Shown: positions 51,871 to 61,472, counted from the stretch's first letter. The stretch: DNA of 64,000 nt from Chloroflexota bacterium (GCA_023475235.1 JAMCWG010000116.1:29025-93024), one strand, 5' to 3'. Notes: generated by a model from the sequence alone, not told the origin. Made by a program: numbers and translations.

Positions 51871-53660
51871 AGCCTTGTTCGCGTATCGGGAAGCCGGACG
51901 ACGGGCCGGCCCAGCCACCAGTACAGAAGGAGCATCATAATGATGATAGCGCCGGAGACTATGCTGATGGTAGCCCAAGTCGAGATCACCTCGGTCCGGT
52001 GGACCTTGAAGCCATCGATGCCGACCCGGCTGCCCCTGGACGCCGGGTTCCGGTTGCCGGAGAGCGACAGGCGCAGCACGTGCTTGCCCGAGGGCAGGCC
52101 GTTGCTCACCGGCACCAGCCTCTGCTCAACGGTCTGTTCACTGTAAAGATCGAGGTACGACTGTCCCAGCCGGTCGGAGGGCAGCAGATTGGCCACCGCC
52201 CCGTCGACCGTGATCGACGCGATGCCCGCCTCCGGCCCCATCTGGACCAGCAGGTCGATTCCGCCGCCGTCGAACGCAATGTTGAGGCTGTCGCCAGTCT
52301 GTTCCGTCACTGTCAGCAGGCCGCCGCTGGCCTTGCTATCGACGGCCAGCCGCCAGGCTCCCTCTGTCGTCACGGCTGGATTGGTGCTCTGGTAAGTGCC
52401 CGGCTCGGCCACGGACAACGCGGCGGTCTGCGCCTTTACCGCTCGGTAAAGTAGGCGCGGCGTGAATCCCACATCGACCATCCGGAAGTAATAGTCCGAA
52501 TGGTCGGGCAATATCTGCCCGGCTTGGCGGAAGTACCAGATGCAGAAAATGCCGGCCCAGGGCCATTCCTCTCTGGCTTTGCGGATCGCATCGATGGTGA
52601 ACTGGGCCTGCTGCTGCTCGCTCACCCGGCCCCAGCGAAGGGCGCCGGGAGGAAAGTCTTCCGGGGAAGCGTTCCAGCCGAACTCGTTGAACCAGACCGG
52701 CTTTCCGCCGTCGCCGTATCGCTCCATAATCTGCCGGCTGAGCTCGACCCGCCGGAAGTTCAGCCGCTGCGGATCGGCCGGGTCGTCCGGGGTCTCGCTG
52801 AAGCCGTAGGCATTGGCGAAAAGGATATCGAAGTAGTTCTTCGCGCCGTTGCGGTACATGCCTTCCAGGTAGTCGAGATCGTTGATCGCGTCCGAAGAGC
52901 GCTCCAGCGTTTGGGCCAGAGGCGCGCTCAGGATGAAGACGTTCGGATCGGCGGCCTCGGCCCGCTCATAGCCGATGCGCAGCAACTGCACATACGCCGC
53001 CGGGTCCAGTTGCCGACTGCCCCATTCCGGCCGGATATTCGGCTCGTTCCAAAGCTGGTAATAGCGTATCTTACCGCGATAATGGGATACCACTGCGGAG
53101 ACGAAATCGCCGTAGTCCTCGAAGTTATCCGGCGGCGCCTCCCGCAGGCTATTGTCCTTCCGCGTCCACGCAGGGGGGCGGTCCAGCCGGGCGATCACCT
53201 GCATCCCATTCTGAAGTGCCAGATCGACGATATGGTCGTATTTCTCCCAGGTGCTGCGATTCTGCCGATCGTCCCAGAACCGCCCCTTTTTCGGCTCCAG
53301 CTCTTCCCACGGGAACTGCTGTTTCACCCAGCCGATGCCTGCCTCGTGGGCCATCTGGATGGTCTTCTCAACTTTCCAGGGTTCGGCCTCCCATTGAAGG
53401 AAGAAGTTTGCCCCGTAGGGGTTCACATCCGTGTGCGGCATAACGCGGAGAGTGGTGGGAGCAACGCTGGCCGCCGATCCCTGGGTCTGAAGTTGGGCCA
53501 GCAAGCTGGCGACGAAAACCAATGCCGCCAGCACGCCGACCACCGTTATCAGACCCTTGGCCTGGCGACGCGCCGGCCGGCCCCGGATGTTCAAAGCGGC
53601 CACCACCAATGACCAGAAGAAGAGCCAACAATCGAGATGGGCATGGCGCGAGTATAGCAA
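51867..53660 (-). CDS. Membrane-tethered clan GH-A glycosidase-like protein
   Basis: Up to 597 residues. TM near the N-terminus (about 37-57, LITVVGVLAALVFVASLLA) and at the C-terminus (about 558-580). Barrel region (about 75-390): VKQQFPWEELEPKKG, acid/base Glu in YYQLWNEPNI, nucleophile Glu in KPVWFNEFGWN, as in GH5/GH39-type enzymes. A second beta-rich domain (about 405-545) follows. First gene of the operon, it probably trims or remodels the exported glycan at the outer face. The frame opens inside the -10 box, so the true start lies later; TTG/GTG codons at 18-20 or a GTG near 40 are possible. Confidence 0.8.
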   Translation of the reverse strand: MLYSRHAHLDCWLFFWSLVVAALNIRGRPARRQAKGLITVVGVLAALVFVASLLAQLQTQGSAASVAPTTLRVMPHTDVNPYGANFFLQWEAEPWKVEKTIQMAHEAGIGWVKQQFPWEELEPKKGRFWDDRQNRSTWEKYDHIVDLALQNGMQVIARLDRPPAWTRKDNSLREAPPDNFEDYGDFVSAVVSHYRGKIRYYQLWNEPNIRPEWGSRQLDPAAYVQLLRIGYERAEAADPNVFILSAPLAQTLERSSDAINDLDYLEGMYRNGAKNYFDILFANAYGFSETPDDPADPQRLNFRRVELSRQIMERYGDGGKPVWFNEFGWNASPEDFPPGALRWGRVSEQQQAQFTIDAIRKAREEWPWAGIFCIWYFRQAGQILPDHSDYYFRMVDVGFTPRLLYRAVKAQTAALSVAEPGTYQSTNPAVTTEGAWRLAVDSKASGGLLTVTEQTGDSLNIAFDGGGIDLLVQMGPEAGIASITVDGAVANLLPSDRLGQSYLDLYSEQTVEQRLVPVSNGLPSGKHVLRLSLSGNRNPASRGSRVGIDGFKVHRTEVISTWATISIVSGAIIIMMLLLYWWLGRPVVRLPDTRTRL

Positions 53661-53680
53661 AACGGCGCGGCCTAACGCAA
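53651..53680 (-). promoter_or_regulatory. Promoter of the surface-glycan operon
   Basis: Minus strand TTGCGT (53675-53680), 18-nt spacer, TATACT (53651-53656). The eight genes to 43630 follow with gaps of 42 bp or less or overlaps, so one long transcript is likely. Confidence 0.55.
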
Positions 53681-53745
53681 TTTGAAGGCAGGACGAGGTC
53701 TCACCAACAATTGAGGCATGATCGGCCTATGCCGCTTGGCGATAC

Positions 53746-53975
53746 GGGGTTACCTCACCCCCTATCCCCTCGCCAGTCGCCAGACCCGCCTGCCATAGGC
53801 AGGCCCGTCATCCTCACCAGCAGTCAAAGAAGGCGACCCCTCGCCACGGCGAGAGTGCCGCAGGCATCTTGGCGGGAGGCGAGTCGCCTTCGGAGACCTC
53901 TCCGCCTGCGGAGAGGGGGAACGTAAGGCGTTGACTCCCTCCATAACTGCGGCCAAGGGGGTGAGGTCTGCCCCG
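53746..53975. repeat. Cluster of nested inverted repeats
   Basis: About 230 bp made mostly of short palindromes: CCTCACCCCCTATCCCCTCGCC, GCCTGCCATAGGCAGGC, CCCTCGCC-ACGGCGAGAG, GGCGAGTCGCC, CCTCTCCGCCTGCGGAGAGG, and a final GGGGGTGAGG complementing the first element. Related to the 10226-10280 repeat. No gene is supported in it. Confidence 0.6.
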
Positions 53976-54213
53976 CCGTACCATTTCGCACTCAAGTAAG
54001 AGGATAAGCACGCCTTGTTTGTCAGTGGAATTGCTCGGGTAGGAAACACATGGTTTTGTTGTTATGGGAAAAGCTTTATCATGCTCGTAATGGTGGCTGT
54101 CGCTCGTCATCCGTGCGCTGGGACAATCCAGGCTGTGCGCCTGCATACAGGGGGTTCTTAACGGTCCGCCAGAAGGGCCCGCATCCGGCGATCGTCGAGG
54201 AGGGAATAGAGCT

Positions 54214-55163
54214 ATGTTGTATCGACTGGCACTTGCCGCTGGCATCATCTCGGCCATTGTTCTGACGGCGTTCCTGAGCGGCATCGGCAACGCCATCGCC
54301 TCCGGTGGAGACGCCGCCCAGCACTCCCTCACCGCGGCCGCGCCGGCACCTGCGCCCACTCCTACTTCACCTGCCCTCGTGCCGCCGGTCTCCGCCACCT
54401 ATCCCGATGCGACCTATGGCCTCGCCGAGGAGCGGAACATCGGCGCGTACACGCTACGGCTGTGGCAGAACATGTCGGCCAGGAAGTACCCCCCATCGGA
54501 CATCGTCACCATCTCGGCTCCCGGGCAGGACACCATCCAGATCGATCCCGTCCTGAAGCTTGACGACCTCACCGGCGCAGACGTGATCGTCCACACCTTC
54601 TCGGGCGGTGCCCATTGCTGCTTCTCCACGATAATCTACGACCTGGGGCTTGCCCTTCCCTCCATAGCCCCGAGAACGGGGGAAGGGCCTGCCCTGACCA
54701 AGGTGCTCGAAACGAGGCCCTCCAACTGCGGCGGCAACTTGCAGGACCTCGACGGAGATGGCGTCTATGAGTACGTCACCTGCGACGATCTCTTCGCCTA
54801 CACCTACTGCTGCTACGTGGGGTCGCCAAAGGTGCAGGCAATACTCAAGTACGAGCATGGCGAAGGCTACGTGCCGGCCAGCCCCGAGTTCGCCGATATG
54901 TACGCGCACGATATTGCCCAGAACACAAGAACGGCCGAGGGTGGGAAGCCCGGCGGGCAATGCGATGGGATGACACGACCAAGTGCTCTGTCCTGCCCGT
55001 GGTCCTGGACTACCTGTACTCCGGCCGGCCCGACGAGGCGTGGGCGACGCTGTACCGCCTGTACCCCTATCCGGACGTCGAGGACTTCCGAGCCGAGATA
55101 GAGCAGGCTATCAACGGAAGTCCGTTGTTCACCTGCGCCCCGAGGAGCGAGGATTCGCAGTGA
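54214..55163 (+). pseudogene. Secreted protein gene broken by a frameshift, unknown function
   Basis: Frame 1 from ATG 54214 encodes a signal peptide (about 1-28), a Pro/Ala linker and a domain with TIIYDLGLALP, NLQDLDGDGVYEYVTCDDLFAYTYCCYVGSPKVQAILKYEHGEGYVPASPEFADMY. Cysteines are frequent. At about 54958-54965 the sense passes to the next frame, which reads MRWDDTTKCSVLPVVLDYLYSGRPDEAWATLYRLYPYPDVEDFRAEIEQAI and stops at 55163. Staying in frame 1 gives unlikely Arg/Thr/Pro-rich sequence. A 1-nt indel is the simplest cause. DLDGDGVYEY recalls calcium-binding/FG-GAP loops. I do not recognise the family. Confidence 0.65.
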
Positions 55164-55254
55164 CGGGGGCAGCCCCGCCCCGATTTGCCACCCGGTATCT
55201 GCAGCCGCTTATGCTTTCCAGGGGCAGCAGGGGCAGCCCGCACGGCCGGCGCGT

Positions 55255-56085
55255 CTAAAGGCCGTCGGCCACCTCCCTCGTCCTATCCAGGTCGGGGAAA
55301 GGCCAGGCCTGCGACAGTTCGCCGGCGGCTTCCTTCAGCATCGGCACGAAGCTCGGCAGCTTCTCCGATGTGAAACGGCTGGAGGGCCCCGCCAGCCCCA
55401 GCGCGGCGACAACCCTGCCTTCCCGATCGTACATCGGGACTGCGACGGTGTTCACATCGAGCGCACGCTCCCCCTCGTTGGTGGCATACCCCTGGGCCCG
55501 GACCTTGCGCAGATCCACGCGGAACGCCTCGAGGGAGGTAATAGTGTTGGGGGTCAGGCGGGGCAAGCCGGCTGCCGCCAGCCTGGCCAGCGCCTCCTCT
55601 TCCGGCAGGCTGGCCAGATAGACCTTCTCCGATGCAGAGCAATGTAGCGGTTGGACTCTCCCCAATCGGTGGACCACCTGCACCTCGTGCATCGAGTCCT
55701 CCTGGGCGTACAGGATCCGCCCGCCCGGGCCGACCAGGACCAATTGCGCCCGCTCGCCGCTGGCTTGCACCAGACGGCGAAGCACGGACTGGCAGAGCTC
55801 GGGGAAGCTCGCGGAGGTGGCGTGACGGTTGGCCAGGGCGACGACCTTGAAGGTCAGGAAATACCGCCGGGAATACGGGTCCTGCTGAACGTAACCCTCG
55901 TCCTCGAGGCTGGCCAGGATGCGAGAGACCATGCCCTTCGTCACCCCAAGCTTCTCGCTGATCTCCAGGACCGATACACCGTCAGGAAGGCCGGCCATAA
56001 TCTCCATAGCCTTCACCGCCCGCTGCACGGATTCCAGCCTTGCCGGCAGCCGAGCAGGGTTCACGCGCTTCCGAGCCAACTTCAT
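55255..56085 (-). CDS. IclR-family transcriptional regulator
   Basis: 276 residues. Winged helix at 17-75 (LESVQRAVKAMEIMAGLPDGVSVLEISEKLGVTKGMVSRILASLEDEGYVQQD), then a C-terminal effector domain with RYFLTFKVVALA, VLVGPGGRILYAQE, PLHCSASEKVYLASLP, GYATNEGE, VPMYDREGRVVAALGLAGPSSRF. AAGGAGGG precedes the ATG. IclR proteins usually control nearby catabolic operons and bind small carboxylates. It is transcribed with, or directly after, the MBL/MtmB-like genes (175 bp gap) and is the best candidate for their regulator. Confidence 0.93.
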   Translation of the reverse strand: MKLARKRVNPARLPARLESVQRAVKAMEIMAGLPDGVSVLEISEKLGVTKGMVSRILASLEDEGYVQQDPYSRRYFLTFKVVALANRHATSASFPELCQSVLRRLVQASGERAQLVLVGPGGRILYAQEDSMHEVQVVHRLGRVQPLHCSASEKVYLASLPEEEALARLAAAGLPRLTPNTITSLEAFRVDLRKVRAQGYATNEGERALDVNTVAVPMYDREGRVVAALGLAGPSSRFTSEKLPSFVPMLKEAAGELSQAWPFPDLDRTREVADGL

Positions 56086-56260
56086 CTGTGCGGACCCTCC
56101 TTTTCAGCGACAGACGTGCTGAAACTTGGTTTCGGGTTACAGGAATTATAGGTGCCCCGCGCCGGACGTCAACGATGGGCCACCGTTTCGTCGGGCTACG
56201 GAGACAACGGCAGACTGTCCCGGCGACCTTCCTCACGTCGGAACGGAGGCGACCGACGGG

Positions 56261-57196
56261 CTAGATCAGCTTGGCCCGCTGGAAGTACACGGTGTAAGCG
56301 GAAACGGCCATCCGGATGCCATCCACCGCTATCTCGGCCCGTCGCTCCGGCGCGAGGCGCGATCCTCGCGGGCTCTGGGCGATCCGGCCCTCCAGATACG
56401 CGGCCAGCCGCCGGCCTACCTCGACCTTGTCGGCGCCCTCCCTGAGCGCACCCAGCACCACCTCGGTGTAGCCGCGGGTGGTCGCCTCGGCCTCTGCCAG
56501 GGCCCGCTCCACCTCTGGCCACACGCCGTTATGCGAACTGACGATGGCACTGGGACGCAGGCCGGCAATCATATGGTAGGTCTCTATAGCCACATTGGGA
56601 TCGAAGGACGGCGGTGCAGCCGACGGCACGTACACGTCGCCCTCGGCATTGTACCCGCCCGCCGCCTCGCCGGCAAACAGCATCCCCGTCAGGCTATCGT
56701 GCAGCACGATGTGGTGCGGCGCGTGACCCGGCGACGCGTGCACGCGCAGCTCTCTCCCCTGCCCCAGGGAGATGGCCTCGCCACCTCTCACTACCCACAC
56801 TCGCTCCCGCGGGACCGGCAGCATCGGGCCGTAAATCTCCTCGAACTGGTCCCCGAAGACCTGGCGGGTGCTTTCCACGAGGCGCGTCGGATCGATCATA
56901 TGGCGGGCGCCGGCCTCCGGCAGGACGATGGTGGGCCTGGCGAGCTGCTGCGCCAGCAGGCCCACACCACCGGCGTGGTCGATGTGGATGTGGGTGGGCA
57001 CGATGTAGTCCAGGCCGGCAGGGTCGTACCCGGCCTCGCGAATGCCGGCCGTGACTTCGGCGTTGCGGGACGCCGGCGCGCTCTCCACCAGCGCCATCTT
57101 TCCCTCGCCCACCACCAGGAAGGCATGCGAGAATGGCACGCGCGGGTGCGGGGTCGTCGGTATATGGAATATCCCTTTCGCAAGTTCCTTGACCAT
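56261..57196 (-). CDS. Metallo-beta-lactamase-fold hydrolase
   Basis: 311 residues from ATG 57194-57196 with GAGGTGA 8 nt upstream (38-codon open extension ignored). The metal motif is PTHIHIDHAGG (H69, H71, D73, H74), with further metal-site histidines in HASPGHAPHHIVLHD and IVSSHNGVWPEVE. Glyoxalase II-like group; the substrate is unknown. It follows the MtmB-like gene by 116 bp and precedes IclR, so it may open an intermediate made by the cluster. Confidence 0.87.
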   Translation of the reverse strand: MVKELAKGIFHIPTTPHPRVPFSHAFLVVGEGKMALVESAPASRNAEVTAGIREAGYDPAGLDYIVPTHIHIDHAGGVGLLAQQLARPTIVLPEAGARHMIDPTRLVESTRQVFGDQFEEIYGPMLPVPRERVWVVRGGEAISLGQGRELRVHASPGHAPHHIVLHDSLTGMLFAGEAAGGYNAEGDVYVPSAAPPSFDPNVAIETYHMIAGLRPSAIVSSHNGVWPEVERALAEAEATTRGYTEVVLGALREGADKVEVGRRLAAYLEGRIAQSPRGSRLAPERRAEIAVDGIRMAVSAYTVYFQRAKLI

Positions 57197-57312
57197 AATC
57201 TGGCTCACCTCATCTGCTGGTTGGCGGTTATTGGCGTCCCCCTGAACGCTCCCATATTCGGACGTGGGGACCGGGCGACCCGGCGTCGGGGCCAGGCTGC
57301 CAGGCCCCACCT

Positions 57313-58686
57313 TTACGCGAATTGCAGGCCGACACCCGATAGCATCTGCTTCGCCTGCAGGTACACCTCGTGGTACGCCGGCATAGGCCGATGGTGCGCC
57401 CAGTCGTAGACCTCGCGCACATCGCGGGCCGGCTCCGGCTTGCGGCCTTCGATCAGCTCCGCCAGCTTACGGTAGAAGACCTCGCCGTTCGACCGCGTGT
57501 GCACGCTGTGCATCACGGCGTTGCAGACCTCCCAGGTCCACTCCGCCTCCAGCGGCGTCTGGGCCTGGTTCACCTGCGCGCGCTGGTGGCGGACCTTGTC
57601 CACATTAGCGCCGTTCAGCGGCCCTCTGGCGAAGTTGTAGGCCAGCTCCAGAAGCTGGGTGAGCGTCCCCGGCCCCGATTGAGTGTACCCGCCGTTGAAG
57701 TACGGCAGCGGGCAGTAGCGGTTTAGCACCTGACAGGCCAGCGACGACGCCCAGTAGGTGTTCGGTTGCGGCTGCAGCCGCTCGGCCATGCGGCCGGTGG
57801 CGCGGCCGATGGAGGCCGGACCGAACCGGTCTCGATAGCAGATCCAGCCGCCCACCAACTGGCATACGGCCTCGATGACCGCCCCCTCGACGCCGCCACA
57901 GAAGCCGCCGGCGGTGGCGCTGGCCACCCCGCGGGCGAAGGCGCCGTAATCGTTGTAGACGATGGCCGCCGTCAGCATGTCCTGCTCCATCTTTACATCC
58001 GGCAGCATCGTCAGCAGGATGCCGTCGGTCCGCCGCAGGCCATAGTCGGGGTCCATCGGCGCCACCAGCACGGAGGCCCGGGTGCTGATCGGGTACAGGG
58101 CCACCCCTATCCCGGGCCGGCCGGCCTGGCGAATGCCCTGCCGCAGCCAGGCGAGCTGGCGCCGGGAGGCATAAGCCTCCAGGGGCATACCGTACACCTC
58201 GCGGCCGTCCACGGCCCGGAAGTTGAAGCCTTCGATCAGGTCGGCGCTCGGTATCTGGGCCATGTTCTTGACGCAGATGGAGCCTAGCTCTTCTGAGAAC
58301 GGGGCGTGATGTCCGGGCACATGGCTCAGCCCCTCCGTTTCCTCGATCCGCCTGCTCTTTATCACCCGGACGTCGCGGCCCGTCCCCACGGCGATCTCCG
58401 ACGGAGCCTCGCGAATGGCCTGGAGCACCTCGTCCCGCGTCAATTGGATGACGCGGCTGGTAGTCAGGCAGTAGATGCCCTGCTCGCTCAAGAAGTCGAC
58501 GGCCGCGCGGTATGCGGCCTCCACCTGCGCATCATCATGGTTGAAGAAGCTGCCGTCGTCCGGGCATTTTATGCCGTACTTCCCGGTCAGCTCTTCCATC
58601 TTGCGGAACAGGCTCAGGTTCCACGTCTTCTCCTCGACCTTCGGCCCCTTCTGGCTCCGCTCGGCAATGTCCAGCAATGAGATCAT
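57313..58686 (-). CDS. MtmB-like (monomethylamine methyltransferase family) protein, no pyrrolysine, copy 1
   Basis: 457 residues, the length of MtmB. Landmarks: DGSFFN..DD, VDFLSEQGIYCLTTSRVIQLTRDEVLQAI, AVGTGRDVRV, QAGRPGIGVALYP, YNDYGAFARG, GGFCGGVEGAVIEAV, and the tail YDWAHHRPMPAYHEVYLQAKQMLSGVGLQF. In MtmB the Pyl residue follows an AGRPGMGV motif; here it is Ala196, encoded by GCC. Ribosome site AGGAG. Closest in sequence to copy 3. Expected to catalyse transfer of a methyl group to a corrinoid, or a related reaction; unproven. Confidence 0.72.
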   Translation of the reverse strand: MISLLDIAERSQKGPKVEEKTWNLSLFRKMEELTGKYGIKCPDDGSFFNHDDAQVEAAYRAAVDFLSEQGIYCLTTSRVIQLTRDEVLQAIREAPSEIAVGTGRDVRVIKSRRIEETEGLSHVPGHHAPFSEELGSICVKNMAQIPSADLIEGFNFRAVDGREVYGMPLEAYASRRQLAWLRQGIRQAGRPGIGVALYPISTRASVLVAPMDPDYGLRRTDGILLTMLPDVKMEQDMLTAAIVYNDYGAFARGVASATAGGFCGGVEGAVIEAVCQLVGGWICYRDRFGPASIGRATGRMAERLQPQPNTYWASSLACQVLNRYCPLPYFNGGYTQSGPGTLTQLLELAYNFARGPLNGANVDKVRHQRAQVNQAQTPLEAEWTWEVCNAVMHSVHTRSNGEVFYRKLAELIEGRKPEPARDVREVYDWAHHRPMPAYHEVYLQAKQMLSGVGLQFA

Positions 58687-58761
58687 GGTTCTCTCCTAAG
58701 AGCTATGTGATCTGTAACATTGATGTAGTGCGATGTTTCGCCGCCCCACCGTTGCGCTTGG

Positions 58762-60042
58762 TTATGTCAATCCTGCGGCCACCAGGGCGATCACCCTGGC
58801 CGCCTCCAGCAGGTTACTGATGCGACAATTTTCGTCGGGGCCGTGCCCGCGGCTCTCCCGGTGCTGGGCAACCCCGTAGGTGGCGTGCGCCATCCCGGTG
58901 ACCTTGACGGCGTGGCCGACATCGGTGGAGCCGCTGGAGGCGAACAGCGGGCAGGGCTGGCCGGTCGCTATCTCCACTGCCCGCTGCACCTTTCGTACCC
59001 ACGGATGCTCAGGATCGCCGTAGAATGGAATATAGATGGTGTTCACGGCCAGCTCGCAGTCCAGCGCCGGGTCCGACCGCCTGGCGCGGGCCACGGCGTC
59101 CTCGATCTCCAGCGCGGCAGTCTCCATCTCCTCGCCAGGGATCACCCGGCGGTCGCCCTCCAGCACGAACGCGGCCGGTATGATGTTGTGCTTGGTCCCT
59201 CCGTGAGCGATGGTGACGTTGAGGTTGGGAGCAAGCACTTCGATCCCGCTGTCCTTCGCCGTCAGCGGGCTGGCGGGAATGGAGCTCCGTCGCTTTCGTA
59301 CTTCTGCCTTTAGGGCCACAAGCTCCCGCAGGACCTCGTAGCCGTGCTCGATGGCGTTCACCCCTTCGTCGGCGCGGGCCGAGTGGATGCTCTTCCCCCT
59401 GACCATTACGGTCCAGGTAAGCTGGCCGTTGTTGCCCAGGCTCACGCCCTCGTGCGAGCCGTCCAGGGCCATGAAGTACTGGCAATGGCTGAGCCGGCCT
59501 ATGTCGGCAAGATACATCAGCCCGCTGTAGGGGCCGCCTTCTTCGTCTGGCGTGAGGGCGATGGTCACGTTATATGCCGGGCTGATGCCGAGCTCGCGCA
59601 GCACCCGGAAAGCGGTGATGATCGCGGCCACCGGCCCCTTGTCGTCGGCGGAGCCGCGCCCCCAGATGCGCCCATCACGCACTATGCCCTCGTACGCCGG
59701 CACGCTCCACTCCGATTCCACCACCGGCACCACATCGGTGTGGGCGTACCAGAGCGCGTTCTCCTTCGCCCCCACATCCATTGTCGCTAGGACGTTCGCA
59801 CGCGGCCCTTCCTGCAGCGGGTTCACGCCCTTGCAGCGCTCCTGAAAGACGTCGTTGGGCATGTCGATGCGCTCCACCTGGAAGCCCATCGCCGGAAAGA
59901 AAGGCATCAGGAACTCCGCCATCCGGTCGTAGTTGAGGCCCGGCGGGTTCGGCGTGGGAATGCGAATCATCTCCTGGGTGAGACGGACAAGCTCATCCTG
60001 CCGCTCATCGATGGCCCGAGCGATGCGGTCGACGTCGTTCAC
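58762..60042 (-). CDS. M20-family metallopeptidase (ArgE/DapE-like amidohydrolase)
   Basis: 426 residues from GTG 60040-60042 with AAGGAGGA. Zinc site: H101 and D103 in WYAHTDVVP, D133 in GRGSADDKGP, E167/E168 in LTPDEEGG, Asp in FMALDGSHEG; dimerisation segment GNNGQLTWTVMVRGKSIHSARADEGVNAIEHG; C-terminal HRESRGHGPDENCRI with another ligand. These enzymes hydrolyse small N-acyl amides or dipeptides. It lies between two MtmB-like genes, 53 and 75 bp from them, so it probably acts in the same pathway by releasing an amine substrate. Confidence 0.9.
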   Translation of the reverse strand: MNDVDRIARAIDERQDELVRLTQEMIRIPTPNPPGLNYDRMAEFLMPFFPAMGFQVERIDMPNDVFQERCKGVNPLQEGPRANVLATMDVGAKENALWYAHTDVVPVVESEWSVPAYEGIVRDGRIWGRGSADDKGPVAAIITAFRVLRELGISPAYNVTIALTPDEEGGPYSGLMYLADIGRLSHCQYFMALDGSHEGVSLGNNGQLTWTVMVRGKSIHSARADEGVNAIEHGYEVLRELVALKAEVRKRRSSIPASPLTAKDSGIEVLAPNLNVTIAHGGTKHNIIPAAFVLEGDRRVIPGEEMETAALEIEDAVARARRSDPALDCELAVNTIYIPFYGDPEHPWVRKVQRAVEIATGQPCPLFASSGSTDVGHAVKVTGMAHATYGVAQHRESRGHGPDENCRISNLLEAARVIALVAAGLT

Positions 60043-60095
60043 AGCAGTCCTCCTTGCCGCTTTCGCATTTCATCCCGTGACTTTCCAGGCACGAT

Positions 60096-61472
60096 CTAGG
60101 CAAACGGCAGCCCGCAGGCCGCCACATGCTCTTTGACCCGCAGGTATTTCTCGTTGTAGGCAGGCGCGGGCCGGTGGTGCACCCAATCGTAGCACTCCCG
60201 CACGTCCTGCGCCGGCTCCGGCGGGCGACCCTCCAGCAGCCTGGCCACCCGGCGCGCTGCCTCGTCGGCATCAGCCCGGGTGAATCGGCCGCGCATCACC
60301 GCCGTAGCCACCTCCCAGTCCCATTCGGCCTCGAAGGGGGTCTGCGCTGCATCCACCTGCGCCCGCGTGTGGCGCGGGAACATCAAATTGGTGCCGTTGA
60401 CGGGCACCTTGATGCTCTGCAGCGCCCGCTCCAGGAGCACGCCTTCCGTCCCCGGCCCGGAGAAGCTGTAGCCGCCGTTGTAGAGCACCATGTTGGTGTT
60501 ACGGGCCAGGGCCTGGGCCACCACCGACATCGCCCACCATAGCTCGGGCGCTGGTGTAAGGGTTGTCGCCTTGGCCCGAGAGACGTGGCCCAGGCCAGAG
60601 CCGTGCAACTGGTCCCGGTATACCAGCCACTCGGCGATGCCGCGCACGATAGCCTCTATGATCGCGCCTTCGACATCGCCGCAGAAGCCGCCGGCCATCG
60701 CCGTGCCGCCGCCGCCGATACGGAAGGCGCCGTAATCGTTGTAGACGATGGCCGCTGTCAGCATGTCCTGCTCCATCTTCACGTCGGGCAGCACCGAGAG
60801 GAGGAGACCGTCCGTGCGGCGCAGACCGTAGTCGGGGTCCATCGGCGCCACCAGGACAGAGGCCCGGGTGGTGATGGGGTAGAAGGCGATGCCCAGGCCG
60901 GGCCGGCCGGCCTTGCGCACGCCTTCCCGCAGCCAGGCCACCTGCCGCCGCGCCGCGTACGACTCAATCGGCATACCGTAGATCTCGCGGCCATCGATCA
61001 CCTTGAAGTTGAAGCCCTCCACATAGTCGCAGCTCGCCATCATCGCGAAGTTCTTCACTGCGAGAGGCGCCATTTGCTCGCTGAAAGGGGCGTGATGGCC
61101 GGGGACGTGGTTCAGCGCCTCGTGCTCCTCGATGCGTCGCTGCTTGAACATCCGGACATCGCGGCCTTGGCCCATCAGCACCTCCGACGGCATCTCCCTG
61201 ATGCCCTGCAGCACCTCCTCCCGGTCGAACTTCACGACCCGATTCGTGGTGATGCAGTACACCCCCTGCTCCGCCAGGAAGTCCACGGAGGCGTGGAAGG
61301 CACGGTCGGCCAGCGCGTCATCCAAATTGAAGAACGAGCCGTCCCTGGGGCAGGTCAGCTCATACTTGCGGATGAGCTCGCGCATCTTGGCGAAGAGGCC
61401 CAGGTCCCAGACCTTCTCCTCCATCTTCGGCCCCTTCTGGGTCCGCTCGGCGATATCCAGCAGCGAAATCAT
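60096..61472 (-). CDS. MtmB-like protein, no pyrrolysine, copy 2
   Basis: 458 residues. Same landmarks as copy 1 but the most divergent of the three: CPRDGSFFNLDDALADRAFHASVDFLAEQGVYCITTNRVVKF, LMGQGRDVRM, KAGRPGLGIAFYPITTRASV, and YDWVHHRPAPAYNEKYLRVKEHVAACGLPF. The residue at the pyrrolysine position is again Ala196. RBS GGAGG lies 6 nt before the ATG. Differences in the loop around 140-155 (NFAMMASCDY) suggest a different substrate from copies 1 and 3. Confidence 0.72.
   Translation of the reverse strand: MISLLDIAERTQKGPKMEEKVWDLGLFAKMRELIRKYELTCPRDGSFFNLDDALADRAFHASVDFLAEQGVYCITTNRVVKFDREEVLQGIREMPSEVLMGQGRDVRMFKQRRIEEHEALNHVPGHHAPFSEQMAPLAVKNFAMMASCDYVEGFNFKVIDGREIYGMPIESYAARRQVAWLREGVRKAGRPGLGIAFYPITTRASVLVAPMDPDYGLRRTDGLLLSVLPDVKMEQDMLTAAIVYNDYGAFRIGGGGTAMAGGFCGDVEGAIIEAIVRGIAEWLVYRDQLHGSGLGHVSRAKATTLTPAPELWWAMSVVAQALARNTNMVLYNGGYSFSGPGTEGVLLERALQSIKVPVNGTNLMFPRHTRAQVDAAQTPFEAEWDWEVATAVMRGRFTRADADEAARRVARLLEGRPPEPAQDVRECYDWVHHRPAPAYNEKYLRVKEHVAACGLPFA

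Noticed and set aside
54960-55163. A separate small gene at the 3' end of the secreted-protein locus
   Set aside because: It has no ribosome site and continues the sense of the upstream frame, so a frameshift is the simpler reading.
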